64,000 nucleotides of DNA from Rothia sp. P100 (GCF_023712425.1 NZ_JAMAYG010000002.1:186001-250000); one strand, 5' to 3'; counted from the first letter of the stretch, positions 9,944-19,434 are shown. Notes: generated by a model from the sequence alone, not told the origin. Numbers and translations: made by a program.

Positions 9944-10267
9944 GATTTGTATCCGTTCGTGTGGGGCTAGCTGATAATGCTAGCTGTGTAATGATGCCAG
10001 TCTCTGCGGCGTATAAAACTGCTTCATACCGCTTAATGTGAGCTGTTGAACACTGATAATAAACGCTGGGTCAAACTTATGGAAGCAGCCACGCGCCCTG
10101 AAACCTAAACGAAACACAAAAGGGCGGCCTAATGTTTGCCCGGTAAAATCGCTAATCGTTCGGTGAGCGGGTAAAGTTACTTTCCTGTACGACATAGTTT
10201 AATGACCGGTGAGCAGTGCTGAGCTACCAGAGATGCTTGGGTAGATCCGGTCCTTTAGGGAGCAACC
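9944..10267. other. Divergent intergenic region between symporter gene and dxs
   Basis: About 320 bases without a gene. It holds the promoters of both divergent genes. An inverted repeat GCTAGCTG...TGCTAGCTG at about 9967-9986 lies 25-45 bp upstream of the symporter start and could be an operator. Near dxs an AGGGAG at about 10256-10261 is a good ribosome-binding site for its GTG start. I see no riboswitch consensus. Confidence 0.4.
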
Positions 10268-12244
10268 GTGGGACTACTTGAAACAATCCGCGAACCGGGC
10301 GACCTCAATAGCCTAACTGCCTTACAGCTCACTGAGTTGGCGCAGGAGATTCGGGAATTTCTGGTGAAAACTGTTTCTCAGACCGGTGGGCACCTGGGCC
10401 CTAACCTTGGGGTCGTAGAGCTAACTGTGGGTATTCACCGTGTCTTTAGCTCACCGCGTGACTCTCTCATCTTTGACACCGGGCACCAGTCCTACGTTCA
10501 CAAACTGCTGACCGGACGGCAAAATTTTGAAACTTTGCGCCAAAAAGATGGCCTAGCGGGTTACCCTGAGCGAGCTGAATCTGAACACGATATCGTCGAG
10601 TCATCTCACGCGTCCTCGTCGCTGTCCTGGGCCGACGGCGTCTCTCGCGCGCGCCAGCTGGCAGGAGAAACCGACCGCTACACCGTTGCTGTCATTGGTG
10701 ATGGAGCATTAACCGGTGGCATGGCCTGGGAAGCTGTCAATAACATTGCGGCAGACAAGAACCGTAAGGTAGTTATCGTGGTCAATGATAACGGCCGATC
10801 CTACGCACCTACAGTGGGCGGCTTTGCCAACCAGCTGGCAGCCCTACAACACGAACTGCAAAACAAGCTGGATAAGGTTCGCCTTGATAGTCGTTACGAG
10901 CGCACCTTGACCACCGCCCGGGAGAAACTTCAGCAGGGCGGGCCCCTCGGTCGCATGGTTTACCAGGGCCTGCACGGTATGAAAGCCGGGATCAAGGACG
11001 TGATGGTGCCCGGCGGTATCTTTGAGGACCTGGGCATGAAGTATGTGGGCCCGATTGACGGGCATGATCTTGAAGCCGTTGAATCAGCCCTTGAATCTGC
11101 CAAGAACTTTGGTGGCCCCGTGATTGTTCACGCAATCACTGAGAAGGGGCACGGTTACGCGCCTGCCGTCAATGATAAGGACGACATGTTCCACGCCGTA
11201 GGCGTGATTGACCCCGAAACGGGTGAAGCGCTAGCTAAGCCCTCGGATAAGTCCTGGACCTCGGTCTTTGCCCAGGAAATCAAAGAGATTGCCGACGAAC
11301 GCAAAGATATCGTGGGTATCACCGGAGCCATGCTGATTCCGGTGGGCCTCAAGCCTATGGCCGCAGCCCACCCTGACCGGGTCATCGACGTGGGAATCGC
11401 CGAACAGCACGCGATTGCTATGAGCGCCGGTCTAGCCTACGGCGGACAGCACCCGGTCATCGCCCTATACGCGACCTTTCTCAACCGCGGCTTTGACCAG
11501 TTGCTCATGGACGTTGCGCTCCACAAGGCGGGTGTGACCATTGTGCTGGACCGTTCAGGTGTTACCGGCCCCGACGGCGCCAGCCACCACGGTATGTGGG
11601 ACCTGGCCCTGCTGCAATTCATCCCGGGTCTGCACCTGGCAGCGCCGCGCGATGCCGTAACACTGCGCGAAGAACTGCGTGAAGCAGTCGCCATCGAGGA
11701 CGCCCCCAGCGTGGTGCGCTACCCCAAGGGTTCGGTAGGTGTAGACATCCCTGCTCTTGAGCGACTGGCAGATGGAACTGATATCCTCGCACGTACCGGC
11801 GAACCGCACACCGAAACCGGTCAACGCGATGTCTTGTTGATTGGTGTGGGAGCCTTTGCCCGCCTGGCTCTGCAGGTGGCTGAACTCCTTGAAGACCGGG
11901 GTGTTACCGTTACTGTGATTGACCCCCGCTGGGTCATGCCTGTGCCGGCTTCTGTGGTTGATCTTGCCGGGCAACACCGCATCGTGGTGTCAATGGAGGA
12001 TGGCGTGCGAGCAGGTGGTGTGGGTTCTCGCATCCGCCAGGAAATGCGAGCAGCAGGTATCGATACCGCACTCAACGAGTTGGGTCTGCCCGCTGAATTC
12101 ATCAAGCACGCTGAGCGTCAAGAAATTCTTGAAGAAGTTGGGCTGACTCCCCAGAAGATTAGCTCTGATATTCTCTCCCAGCTTTCTGGCACCATGGTTC
12201 CCTTTGCGCGAGGTGAAGGTGAAAAGCCCAAACATACTCTCTAA
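10268..12244 (+). CDS. dxs: 1-deoxy-D-xylulose-5-phosphate synthase
   Basis: The 658-residue thiamine-diphosphate enzyme joins pyruvate and glyceraldehyde 3-phosphate, the first step of the MEP isoprenoid pathway. Visible are the N-terminal [12 protein letters not shown] motif, the TPP-binding stretch [16 protein letters not shown], the transketolase-like pyrimidine-binding domain with [17 protein letters not shown], and [18 protein letters not shown]. The C-terminal transketolase domain is complete. GTG 10268 is supported by the AGGGAG sequence just before it. The gene is single and ends in a clear terminator. Confidence 0.97.
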   Translation: MGLLETIREPGDLNSLTALQLTELAQEIREFLVKTVSQTGGHLGPNLGVVELTVGIHRVFSSPRDSLIFDTGHQSYVHKLLTGRQNFETLRQKDGLAGYPERAESEHDIVESSHASSSLSWADGVSRARQLAGETDRYTVAVIGDGALTGGMAWEAVNNIAADKNRKVVIVVNDNGRSYAPTVGGFANQLAALQHELQNKLDKVRLDSRYERTLTTAREKLQQGGPLGRMVYQGLHGMKAGIKDVMVPGGIFEDLGMKYVGPIDGHDLEAVESALESAKNFGGPVIVHAITEKGHGYAPAVNDKDDMFHAVGVIDPETGEALAKPSDKSWTSVFAQEIKEIADERKDIVGITGAMLIPVGLKPMAAAHPDRVIDVGIAEQHAIAMSAGLAYGGQHPVIALYATFLNRGFDQLLMDVALHKAGVTIVLDRSGVTGPDGASHHGMWDLALLQFIPGLHLAAPRDAVTLREELREAVAIEDAPSVVRYPKGSVGVDIPALERLADGTDILARTGEPHTETGQRDVLLIGVGAFARLALQVAELLEDRGVTVTVIDPRWVMPVPASVVDLAGQHRIVVSMEDGVRAGGVGSRIRQEMRAAGIDTALNELGLPAEFIKHAERQEILEEVGLTPQKISSDILSQLSGTMVPFARGEGEKPKHTL

Positions 12245-12273
12245 AGTGCCCTAGCGGTGGGCAACAGATACAG

Positions 12274-12305
12274 AAAAGGCCGGGGATAGTTATCCCCGGC
12301 CTTTT
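12274..12305. terminator. Bidirectional terminator between dxs and the Rieske gene
   Basis: A 15-bp stem AAAAGGCCGGGGATA / TATCCCCGGCCTTTT with the T tract built into the arm. A-rich on the left and T-rich on the right, so it can act on both convergent transcripts. Confidence 0.88.
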
Positions 12306-12321
12306 GAGTCGAGTGGAAGGC

Positions 12322-12810
12322 TTAGCCTACCCAGATACGGTCTCCCTTAATTTCAAGGGGGAATTCTGGCAAAGCCGTTTCAGCCGGACCACCCTGAGGC
12401 GCGCCGTCCTCAGTGGAAAAGACAGAAGCATGACAGGGGCAGTTTATGGTCTTTTCTTTCTGCGCGTTAACCTGGCAACCCTGGTGGGTGCAGACGGACG
12501 AGAAAGCATGGAAGGTGCCCTCGGTAGGCTGAGTAATCATCACGCTGGTTCCCTGAGCGGTAGCCTTAATAACTCCGCCCACCGGCACATCTGCTACAGC
12601 CGCCATGTCAGTGGGCTCGGCAGGGGCACCGGGGTCGATGGAGGTGGCGGTGGCATCGGAATCCATGGAGGAGCCGCATGCGGTAAGAGTTAGAGCTCCT
12701 GCACCAGCGCCAACAGCGCCGACTGCTGCGCGGCGCGTCATTCCAGGGTTTTCAGTGATTTCTTTGGCTGATGAAGAGTTGGCTGATGAACAACCACAGG
12801 TATTGCACAC
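12322..12810 (-). CDS. Rieske [2Fe-2S] lipoprotein with Tat-like signal and N-terminal Cys cluster
   Basis: The 162-residue protein ends in a Rieske domain with CTHQGC (C107, H109, C112) and CPCHASVF (C124, C126, H127), giving the Cys-His pairs for a [2Fe-2S] cluster plus the two disulfide cysteines. A twin arginine (residues 26-27) and hydrophobic stretch end in LTAC (Cys45), suggesting a Tat-exported lipoprotein. The GTG start at 12810 has an excellent AAGGAG seven bases upstream, so the 23 residues before the internal Met24 are probably real; they contain a CxxCxC cluster (MCNTCGC), unusual ahead of a signal peptide. The gene follows RNase D by three bases. Its redox partner is unknown. 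Confidence 0.85.
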   Translation of the reverse strand: MCNTCGCSSANSSSAKEITENPGMTRRAAVGAVGAGAGALTLTACGSSMDSDATATSIDPGAPAEPTDMAAVADVPVGGVIKATAQGTSVMITQPTEGTFHAFSSVCTHQGCQVNAQKEKTINCPCHASVFSTEDGAPQGGPAETALPEFPLEIKGDRIWVG

Positions 12811-12813
12811 GGT

Positions 12814-14151
12814 TTACTCCTTAGAGGTAGAGGGGGCAGACCCCAGAATCTCACCAAAAATCTTAGCAAGAGAGCCTACTACCACTTCAATTTGCCACTC
12901 TCGGGCTCCCAATTCAAGCAGGGCTGACCTAAGTCGCGCGGCGGTTGGCTCGGCGGGAGGGTCCCAGCAGAGACGGCGCAGAGTATCAGGCGACAAGAGG
13001 TTTTCCTGGGGCAGGGTAAGTTCCTCTGCCAGGGCGACTATGGCAGGTTTAGCCTCAGCAAAGAGCTGGGCTGATAGAGGGCGCTTAGTCTCCCACGCCT
13101 TGAGCGGTGGTGGCCCCTCTGCCGGGGTGGTGAAGGGAACCGGTTGGGCATCGTTTTTAGCGTCGGCGATTGCCCGAACCCAGCGCGGAGCTTCTCGCTT
13201 GAGGGCACGCGTCTGGAAACCCGGAACCTGTAAAATGGCGGGGACCGAACGGGGCATGAGCCGTGCTGCTTGAATCAGAGCGGGATCGGGTAGCAGACGC
13301 TTAGGCGCTACGTCTTTTGTTTGGGCAAGACGCTCACGCTCGTACCAGAGGTTGCGCAACGCGGTCAGCTGACGGCGGTTCTTTAGCTCTCTGATTCCCT
13401 TAGTTTTACGCCAGGGGTCCTTTTTGGGCTCCCTTTCCCAGACCTCGCACTCATACCTAAACTCTTCAAGGGCGTACCCGAGCTTATCTTGCTCTCGCAA
13501 CACCTCTTCAACAGCTTCGCGCAGGTCCAGCAGAATCTCGACGTCCAAGGCGGCGTAGTTGAGCCACTCTTCGGGGAGGGGCCGCTTGGACCAGTCAACC
13601 GATGAGTGCTCCTTGGCCAGTTTGAAACCTAAAAGGTTTTCTACCATGAACCCCAGGCCAACGCGCTCGAAGCCGGCCAGACGTCCGCCCATTTCGGTAT
13701 CAAAAAGAGCGTCTGGGTACATCCCCAGTTCAGCCAGGCACGGGAGGTCCTGGGTGGCAGCATGCAATACCCATTCCACACCTGAGAGAGCATCATTGAC
13801 GGGGGAGAGATCCTCAAAGGCTTCGGGATCAATGATGATGACGCCCGACTCGCCGCGCTTGAGTTGCACCAGGAAGGCACGTTGCCCGTATCTAATCCCC
13901 GAGGCACGTTCGGTGTCGACGGCGACCGGGCCGCTTTGCTCTGATAAAATCTGAGCAACTCTTCTGAGCCCACGCTCGGTATTAATCACGCTGGGTGTGC
14001 CACCAGCGGGAGCCTCAAGCTTGACTAGCTCAGGAATCTGAAGGTTACTGGGTAGCCCAAAGTCGCTGCTCACGGGCCCGGTGGGTGCCGCCGAAGCACC
14101 GGGGGGAGTAGATGCGGGCATGGGCCAACTCTCTTTCACGGCAGTAGACAT
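12814..14151 (-). CDS. rnd: Ribonuclease D-like 3'-5' exonuclease with HRDC domain
   Basis: In the N-terminal half the DEDDy exonuclease motifs are seen: VAVDTERASG (D and E of Exo I), HAATQDLPCL (Exo II), and LNYAALDVEILLDL (Exo III, YxxxD). An HRDC nucleic-acid-binding domain follows at about residues 215-310 (ELKNRRQLTALRNLWYERERLA onward), then a C-terminal helical part. Members trim tRNA and other stable RNA 3' ends. At 445 residues it is longer than E. coli RNase D but normal for actinobacteria. The first ~30 residues are Pro/Ala-rich and may not be conserved, so a later start is possible. The Rieske gene follows immediately. Confidence 0.9.
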   Translation of the reverse strand: MSTAVKESWPMPASTPPGASAAPTGPVSSDFGLPSNLQIPELVKLEAPAGGTPSVINTERGLRRVAQILSEQSGPVAVDTERASGIRYGQRAFLVQLKRGESGVIIIDPEAFEDLSPVNDALSGVEWVLHAATQDLPCLAELGMYPDALFDTEMGGRLAGFERVGLGFMVENLLGFKLAKEHSSVDWSKRPLPEEWLNYAALDVEILLDLREAVEEVLREQDKLGYALEEFRYECEVWEREPKKDPWRKTKGIRELKNRRQLTALRNLWYERERLAQTKDVAPKRLLPDPALIQAARLMPRSVPAILQVPGFQTRALKREAPRWVRAIADAKNDAQPVPFTTPAEGPPPLKAWETKRPLSAQLFAEAKPAIVALAEELTLPQENLLSPDTLRRLCWDPPAEPTAARLRSALLELGAREWQIEVVVGSLAKIFGEILGSAPSTSKE

Positions 14152-14208
14152 ACTTAACTATTATGCCACTTTGTAGAAAACGGCTCCTCAGTCTGAGTTA
14201 AGCGCGGT

Positions 14209-14631
14209 TTACTTCTGTACAGGCTTCTCTTCGAGAGTAAGACAAATAGAGTTGATGCAGTAGCGCAGATCGGTGGGCGTAGCGTAGCCTTCACCCTCGA
14301 AAACGTGCCCCAGATGGGAATCGCAAGCTGCACAGCGCACCTCGGTACGCACCATACCCATGCTACGGTCCTGGATGTAACGCACGCTTGACTCGGCTGC
14401 AGGTTCATAAAAAGAGGGCCAACCGCAGTGGCTCTCAAATTTCTCGCTAGAGCGAAAGAGCTCAACCCCGCAGGCTCGGCACGAGTAGACACCTTCAGTG
14501 GTGGTGTCCCAGTATTCGCCGGTATAGGGACGCTCGGTGCCGCCCTCGCGCAACACAGCATACTCGGTGGGATTCAGCACAGATTTCCAGTTCTTAACCA
14601 CAGAGCCAACGCCGGGCTTAAAATCGTTCAC
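14209..14631 (-). CDS. msrB: Peptide-methionine (R)-S-oxide reductase MsrB
   Basis: A complete 140-residue MsrB domain. Zinc-binding CxxC pairs are seen in YSCRACGVELF and VRCAACDSHLGHVF, substrate residues in HCGWPSFYEP, and the catalytic cysteine in RYCINSICL. It reduces methionine-R-sulfoxide in proteins using thioredoxin. The start is GTG at 14631. An A/T-rich hairpin-forming sequence at about 14651-14680 precedes it. It lies next to rnd on the same strand with a 57-bp gap, so co-transcription is possible. Confidence 0.95.
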   Translation of the reverse strand: MNDFKPGVGSVVKNWKSVLNPTEYAVLREGGTERPYTGEYWDTTTEGVYSCRACGVELFRSSEKFESHCGWPSFYEPAAESSVRYIQDRSMGMVRTEVRCAACDSHLGHVFEGEGYATPTDLRYCINSICLTLEEKPVQK

Positions 14632-14803
14632 GATAGTGCCTTTCTTTTTCAGTAGAGGGTATTTTTTACCCTACCTCTAGTAGCGTGCCGGCACACCTTC
14701 TTATTCCCGCTTTATACCCACCCAGGGCAGCTGCCCTGCCCGAGCGATGAGGTTGAGCACACCAATCTCGGCCACGTAACTCCAGTGTTCTAAACTGGTC
14801 ACT

Positions 14804-16072
14804 ATGGTTCAACTAAGCCCTGAAGAAAAACCCGCGAAAATGTGGAAACCGCTGACCTTTGGCCTGGTGTCTGGTGCGACCTTGGCTACCGTTGGTCTGG
14901 CAGGCTCAGCCGGTCTAGCAACCTATTTCGCTCGGCGCGTAGTGGTCCCTCCCAAAACCCCGGGAGAGGACGTGCGGGTACACTCTCTGGGGTATGACTC
15001 CGTTGATATCGCCGAGGGGCAAGAACCGAGCAGTATCAGAATAGACGCCACAGACCGAACTCGTGCTCGCGGCAATTACGGCTTCTACTTTTCGGGTGGA
15101 GCGGGCTTTGCGGTGCTGGGGGAGGTCACCAGTTACTCACCCAAAGACCAGACCGTCACCCGTCAGATTCTAAAAATTATGCGTGGCGATATCTCAGACA
15201 TCGAGCGGGGGCGGCTGAGTGGAGTGGTAGCACCCCACCCTAGGGATGCTGGCTATGCTTTTGAAGATATTGAGCTTAATCTACCGGTTGGGCCCGCCCC
15301 TGCCTGGCTGATTCGGCCCGGTGCGTCCCTCACTGCGCTGCCAGCTCAGAAGGCTGAAAGTAGCCCTGCTACCCGTAGCTCTACCTGGGCCATCATGGTG
15401 CACGGTATGGGCGCGACCAGGGCTGAAACTCTGCGTGCCCTGAGTGCAACGCAGGCCCTAGGTCTCACCTCTTTGCATATGAGCTACCGCAATGACCGCG
15501 AAGCTCCCGCCTCAGAAGACGGTAGGTACGGTTTAGGGTTCACGGAATGGCGTGATGTTGAGGTTGCCATCGACTACGCCTTAGAGCACGGCGCGGACGA
15601 TGTGGTACTTTTTGGGTGGTCTATGGGTGGGTCTATTTCACTACAGGCTGCCGATAAGGCGCGCAACCGACAGCACGTTAGGGCACTCGTATTGGACGGC
15701 CCCGCCCTTAACTGGATTGAACTCATTCAATACCACTCTCAACTCAACAAAATGCCCCTGCGTATTGGGCAGCTGGGTGTTTCGATGATTACCCACCCTG
15801 CGCTCAAGGTCTTCACCGGGCTCAAGGATCCCATCCGGTTAGAGGAAATCTCCTGGCCACACCGGGCTTCAGATATTAAGGTGCCTACCCTCATCATGCA
15901 CTCAGTCGATGATGCCTATGTGCCGGTTGGCCCTTCACAGGAGCTCGCCACAAAGTCAGCCCTCGTTGATTTCGTCCCCTTCGAGGAGGCATCCCACACC
16001 CGCGAGTGGAACGTGGACCCCGTCAAGTGGGAGCGGACTGTGATTGACTGGCTAGGGCCCCGTCTGGGCTAG
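14804..16072 (+). CDS. Membrane-anchored alpha/beta hydrolase
   Basis: The 422-residue protein has one N-terminal hydrophobic segment (about residues 18-42), then a soluble region and an alpha/beta-hydrolase fold. The nucleophile elbow GWSMGG is near residue 273, an acid loop SVDDAYVPVG near 370, and the histidine in EEASHTREW near 395, giving a complete Ser-Asp-His triad. An oxyanion-region HGMG motif is near residue 200. Substrate is not predictable; esterase or peptidase activity is likely. Its stop codon abuts the stop codon of the convergent ybaK-like gene with no space, and no terminator is visible. Confidence 0.85.
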   Translation: MVQLSPEEKPAKMWKPLTFGLVSGATLATVGLAGSAGLATYFARRVVVPPKTPGEDVRVHSLGYDSVDIAEGQEPSSIRIDATDRTRARGNYGFYFSGGAGFAVLGEVTSYSPKDQTVTRQILKIMRGDISDIERGRLSGVVAPHPRDAGYAFEDIELNLPVGPAPAWLIRPGASLTALPAQKAESSPATRSSTWAIMVHGMGATRAETLRALSATQALGLTSLHMSYRNDREAPASEDGRYGLGFTEWRDVEVAIDYALEHGADDVVLFGWSMGGSISLQAADKARNRQHVRALVLDGPALNWIELIQYHSQLNKMPLRIGQLGVSMITHPALKVFTGLKDPIRLEEISWPHRASDIKVPTLIMHSVDDAYVPVGPSQELATKSALVDFVPFEEASHTREWNVDPVKWERTVIDWLGPRLG

Positions 16073-16567
16073 CTAGGAAGCTGCGATATCAGCGTAGGAA
16101 CCGGCGGTGATCGCCACCAGGTCATCGCCGGTTAGCTCTACGTCCAACCCCCTTTTGCCTCCCGAGACCAACACAGTGTCAAAAAGCTGGGCAGATTCAT
16201 CGACCAGCGTCGGGTGGGCAGTCTTCTGCCCCAGCGGTGAGATGCCTCCCACCACATAGCCCGTGCGTTTCTGAGCGACCGCTGGGTCAGCCATGACCGC
16301 GTTCTTCCAACCCAGCGCCGCAGCGGCAGCTTTGAGGTTAAGCTTGCCACCCACCGGCACCACACAGACCGCGAAATCCTGTTCGTGATTAATCATCAGG
16401 GTCTTGAAAACCTGTTCGGGGGAGCGGCCCAGCTTCTGGGCAGCCTCAACCCCAAAGTTGGTTTCCCCGGCAGTGTGTTCATACTCCCGCACCTCAAAGT
16501 GCACCCCGGCGCCCTGCAAAACAGCTAGCGCGGCAGTAGCAGCAGCGGTCTTCTTCTTTTTAGCCAT
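16073..16567 (-). CDS. ybaK: Cys-tRNA(Pro)/Cys-tRNA(Cys) deacylase, YbaK family
   Basis: The 164-residue protein fits the YbaK/ProX editing domain. It shows the conserved lysine in QVFKTLMI, the beta-strand VCVVPVGGKLNLKAAA and the loop GYVVGGISPLGQK. The family hydrolyses mischarged Cys-tRNA(Pro) in trans. A Lys/Ala-rich N-terminus (MAKKKKTAAATAAL) is typical of actinobacterial members. The ATG at 16567 is the only reasonable start. Confidence 0.93.
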   Translation of the reverse strand: MAKKKKTAAATAALAVLQGAGVHFEVREYEHTAGETNFGVEAAQKLGRSPEQVFKTLMINHEQDFAVCVVPVGGKLNLKAAAAALGWKNAVMADPAVAQKRTGYVVGGISPLGQKTAHPTLVDESAQLFDTVLVSGGKRGLDVELTGDDLVAITAGSYADIAAS

Positions 16568-16701
16568 GAGACAACCTTTCTCTACTACCCATCAACCCTA
16601 GTACCCTCGCGGCAGAGCGCAACATTGGGTAAAAGTGGGGTACAGCACTAGACTAAGCCTGTAAGAATCACCGACACGCACACGGGATAAGAGTCACACC
16701 C

Positions 16702-17754
16702 TTGGTCACCACCGTCCACCTCACTGATCGCACCCCCAACGTCTCAGCAGACGAACTGCTGGCGGGCTTCCGCCCCTCCGAACGATTCGGTGAGGTCTCC
16801 TTTGACACCTACCGCCCGGACCCTGCCCAGCCATCACAGCAACAAGCGGTGGACGCCCTCCGAGCCTTTGGTGCCAGCATCAACAGGGGAAGTGCAACAA
16901 CAGGCGGCTTCTTCGGCAAGCTTTTCGGTGGAACCAAGAAAAAACCAGCGACTAAGGCCGGGCTCTACCTGGACGGCGGCTTTGGCGTTGGCAAAACCCA
17001 CCTGCTGGCCTCCCTTTGGCACTCGGTAGAGGGCCCCAAAGCCTTTGGTACCTTCGTGGAATACACCAACCTGGTGGGTGCCCTCACCTTCCGCAAAACC
17101 GTAGAAGCCCTCTCTGCCTACAAGCTGGTCTGCATCGACGAATTTGAACTCGATGATCCCGGTGACACCGTGCTCATGTCCCGACTCATGCGCGAACTAG
17201 CAGAGGCTGGCGTCAAGCTGGTCGCCACCTCTAACACCCTGCCGGGATCACTCGGCGAAGGCCGTTTCGCTGCGGCTGACTTCAAACGTGAAATCCAGGT
17301 GCTGGCCGAACAGTTCGACGTCATCCGAGTAGACGGTGAGGACTTCCGCCACCGCGGCCTACCCGCAGCGCCCGCCCCCGTCTCTGACACGGACTTTGAC
17401 ACCACCGTCGCCCAAAACTTCGGTGACCTCGGCACCATCGCCGTTGATAACTTCCTAGACCTCATCAACCATCTTTCACGCGTGCACCCCTCCCGCTACC
17501 GCGAATTTATCACCGGTCTCGACGCTGTCGCCTGGAAAAACGTACAAACCATCGACCAGCAAGCTGTAGCCCTTCGCTTCGTTGTACTCGCCGACCGCCT
17601 CTACGACAAAGACCTTCCCATCATCGCCAGCGGCGTACCCTTCAATCGCGTCTTCACCCAAGAAATGATGGAAGGTGGCTACCAGAAGAAGTACTTCCGC
17701 GCGGTTTCACGCCTCACCGCACTGGCTCGTGAAGGATCTGGCCAACCGGAATAG
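16702..17754 (+). CDS. zapE: Cell division protein ZapE / AFG1-like ATPase
   Basis: A 350-residue AFG1-type P-loop ATPase. Walker A is in GGFGVGKTHLLA (about residues 92-103), Walker B in LVCIDEFELDDPGD, and sensor-type SNTLPGSLGEGRF follows; the C-terminal region with YDKDLPIIASGVPFNRVF and KKYFRAVSRL is complete. Family members act at the inner face of the membrane and in E. coli promote Z-ring remodelling. The start is TTG 16702; no ATG or GTG fits. The last ~42 bases of the gene are duplicated ~108 bp downstream, but the copy inside the gene remains in frame. Confidence 0.9.
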   Translation: MVTTVHLTDRTPNVSADELLAGFRPSERFGEVSFDTYRPDPAQPSQQQAVDALRAFGASINRGSATTGGFFGKLFGGTKKKPATKAGLYLDGGFGVGKTHLLASLWHSVEGPKAFGTFVEYTNLVGALTFRKTVEALSAYKLVCIDEFELDDPGDTVLMSRLMRELAEAGVKLVATSNTLPGSLGEGRFAAADFKREIQVLAEQFDVIRVDGEDFRHRGLPAAPAPVSDTDFDTTVAQNFGDLGTIAVDNFLDLINHLSRVHPSRYREFITGLDAVAWKNVQTIDQQAVALRFVVLADRLYDKDLPIIASGVPFNRVFTQEMMEGGYQKKYFRAVSRLTALAREGSGQPE

Positions 17755-17878
17755 GAGGCGCGAAACCACTCCGTTCGCTCTTGTGAGCTCGCGCGCTCGC
17801 TCCCGCTCACTCCGTCCCGTCTCACCGCACTGGCTCGTGAAGGAGCTGGCCAACCGGAGTAGGAGGCGCGAAACCACT
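17713..17878 (+). repeat. Tandem duplication of the zapE 3' end (two 58-bp copies)
   Basis: Copy 1 (17713-17770) contains the last codons and stop of zapE plus 16 bp; copy 2 (17821-17878) matches it at 56 of 58 positions. A 50-bp spacer of G/C-rich low-complexity sequence (GTTCGCTC, GCGCGCTCGC) separates them. The second copy lies outside any gene. Confidence 0.9.
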
Positions 17879-17883
17879 TCTTC

Positions 17884-18453
17884 CTAAACAGGGAATCCCT
17901 TCTCAGCCCACTGAGCACGAGTCATGGTAGCTGTTCGCGCCGTTAGTCGAGGCTGCTCACCGCCAGGTAACCGGCGGTCAAACGTCCCCTCAGGCACCGT
18001 CCTGATGTCGGCAAAACCTACCGCCAGGGCAGCTTTCTCAGAAGCTGTGTTGCCCTCAATAGCAGTCCACGTCAGCTGATTCAGACCTATACCCTGAGGG
18101 TCAAAGGCAAAACCCATCATGACTGCCAAAGCCTCTTTAAGGATTCCCTTGCCCCGCATCTGCGGTGCCATCCAAAAGCCGACCTCAGCAGAGTCTTCCT
18201 CAATCTCAAACAAAGTGACCACACCCGCGAAAACCCCGCTATAGTCAATAGCCCATACCAGCTCACTGCCATTGGACGCCGCAACGCGAGTATAGTCAAT
18301 GAACAGACGCGCATTATCCAGGGTGTAGTTCAAGGGAATGCTCTTACACCAACGCACAATCTCAGGGTCGACGCAGGCAGCGGCAATAGCTGCAGCGTCC
18401 GCATCTCGCAGGGGACGCAGGGTGAAACGTTCAGCAATCAAGCTTGGATACAT
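17884..18453 (-). CDS. GNAT-family N-acetyltransferase (RimJ/RimL-like)
   Basis: A 189-residue acetyltransferase of the RimJ/RimL type: it begins MYPSLIAERFTLRPLRDAD, has a VTLFEIEEDSAEVGFWMAP beta-hairpin, the acetyl-CoA loop MRGKGILKEAL, and NQLTWTAIEGNTASEKAALAVGF, the typical penultimate motif. Such enzymes acetylate ribosomal proteins, other N-termini or small amines; the substrate here is unknown. The gene is transcribed towards the duplicated zapE 3' end and away from the tRNA cluster. Confidence 0.88.
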   Translation of the reverse strand: MYPSLIAERFTLRPLRDADAAAIAAACVDPEIVRWCKSIPLNYTLDNARLFIDYTRVAASNGSELVWAIDYSGVFAGVVTLFEIEEDSAEVGFWMAPQMRGKGILKEALAVMMGFAFDPQGIGLNQLTWTAIEGNTASEKAALAVGFADIRTVPEGTFDRRLPGGEQPRLTARTATMTRAQWAEKGFPV

Positions 18454-18600
18454 AGCTAACCTCTCAATGCAGTAAACACTTCAATCCTAAATGGCTGTGG
18501 CGCAGTGCATAGACTAAAAAAATCTCTTGACTAGGGTGAGAAGGTCAAAAATTTCGCTCTGACTAGTGTAAATGAAAATTTCCGCGGAGTGTGACCTAAT

Positions 18601-18629
18601 TTGGCAAGCGGCCGAAAAGGCTGTAATGT
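18601..18629 (+). promoter_or_regulatory. Promoter of the first tRNA cluster
   Basis: TTGGCA (18601-18606), a 17-base spacer and TAATGT (18624-18629) form a good sigma-70-type promoter about 40 bases upstream of the first tRNA-Gly. The rest of the 18454-18600 interval is A/T-rich and without a gene. Confidence 0.65.
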
Positions 18630-18672
18630 ATATACACGTTGGTTCGAAGCGTGAAAACGCAACGAAACATCT

Positions 18673-18745
<73 letters not shown>

Positions 18746-18768
18746 CGCAAAACCTTTTGTAGGTTTAT

Positions 18769-18840
18769 GCGCGATTGGCGCAGCGGTAGCGCACTTCCTT
18801 GACATGGAAGGGGTCACTGGTTCGATCCCAGTATCGCGCA
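18769..18840 (+). tRNA. tRNA-Val(GAC), copy 1
   Basis: Acceptor stem GCGCGAT/ATCGCGC, anticodon arm with TTGACAT (anticodon GAC), and T-arm CTGGTTCGATCCCAG. It lies 23 bases after the first tRNA-Gly in the same transcript. CCA is not encoded. Confidence 0.97.
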
Positions 18841-18887
18841 CGCATGATACTTAGGTATCGCGTACAGAACTTCGGTTCAACACATCT

Positions 18888-18960
<73 letters not shown>

Positions 18961-18965
18961 CCAAG

Positions 18966-18994
18966 AAAACCCCGGTCCCAGTGACCGGGGTTTT
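18966..18994 (+). terminator. Terminator of the first tRNA cluster
   Basis: Stem AAAACCCCGGTC / GACCGGGGTTTT followed by further T residues (GTTTTA). It ends the Gly-Val-Gly transcript just after the second tRNA-Gly. Confidence 0.9.
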
Positions 18995-19125
18995 GTTTTA
19001 CTCTCTCCCAGCAAGCGAGCGTGCATCTTCGCGCCGAGCGTCCGCTCTAAAATGGTACATTCGGTGCTACTGAGACGCACATTCACACGGTAGACATCCA
19101 GGGGCTGGGAACGGCAACACCACAT

Positions 19126-19154
19126 TTGCCAAGATCCCCACACCTCTGTATAGT
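19126..19154 (+). promoter_or_regulatory. Promoter of the second tRNA cluster
   Basis: TTGCCA (19126-19131), a 17-base spacer and TATAGT (19149-19154) give a near-consensus promoter 10 bases before the third tRNA-Gly. Together with the terminator at 18966-18994 this shows a second transcription unit. Confidence 0.75.
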
Positions 19155-19164
19155 AATTCGAGTT

Positions 19165-19237
<73 letters not shown>

Positions 19238-19287
19238 CTCACGAAAACCAAAAGTTTTCGCCCCTCAAACCCCAGGTTTGAGCGTGT

Positions 19288-19358
19288 GGTGAGGTGGTCG
19301 AGTGGTTAGGCAACGGTCTGCAAAACCGTGTACGCGGGTTCGAGTCCCGTCCTCACCT
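19288..19358 (+). tRNA. tRNA-Cys(GCA)
   Basis: Acceptor GGTGAGG/CCTCACC, anticodon loop CTGCAAA (anticodon GCA), T-arm GCGGGTTCGAGTCCCGT. The discriminator T is followed by CCA at 19359-19361, so the 3' CCA may be encoded here. Confidence 0.96.
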
Positions 19359-19362
19359 CCAC

Positions 19363-19434
19363 GCGCGATTGGCGCAGCGGTAGCGCACTTCCTTGACATG
19401 GAAGGGGTCACTGGTTCGATCCCAGTATCGCGCA
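19363..19434 (+). tRNA. tRNA-Val(GAC), copy 2
   Basis: Identical to the copy at 18769-18840, starting one base after the tRNA-Cys CCA. Its last 24 bases plus four flanking bases are repeated exactly at 19531-19558. Confidence 0.97.

Noticed and set aside
9944-10267. Glycine riboswitch before the alanine/glycine symporter gene
   Set aside because: AGCS genes often have one, but I could not find its conserved core on the minus strand here.
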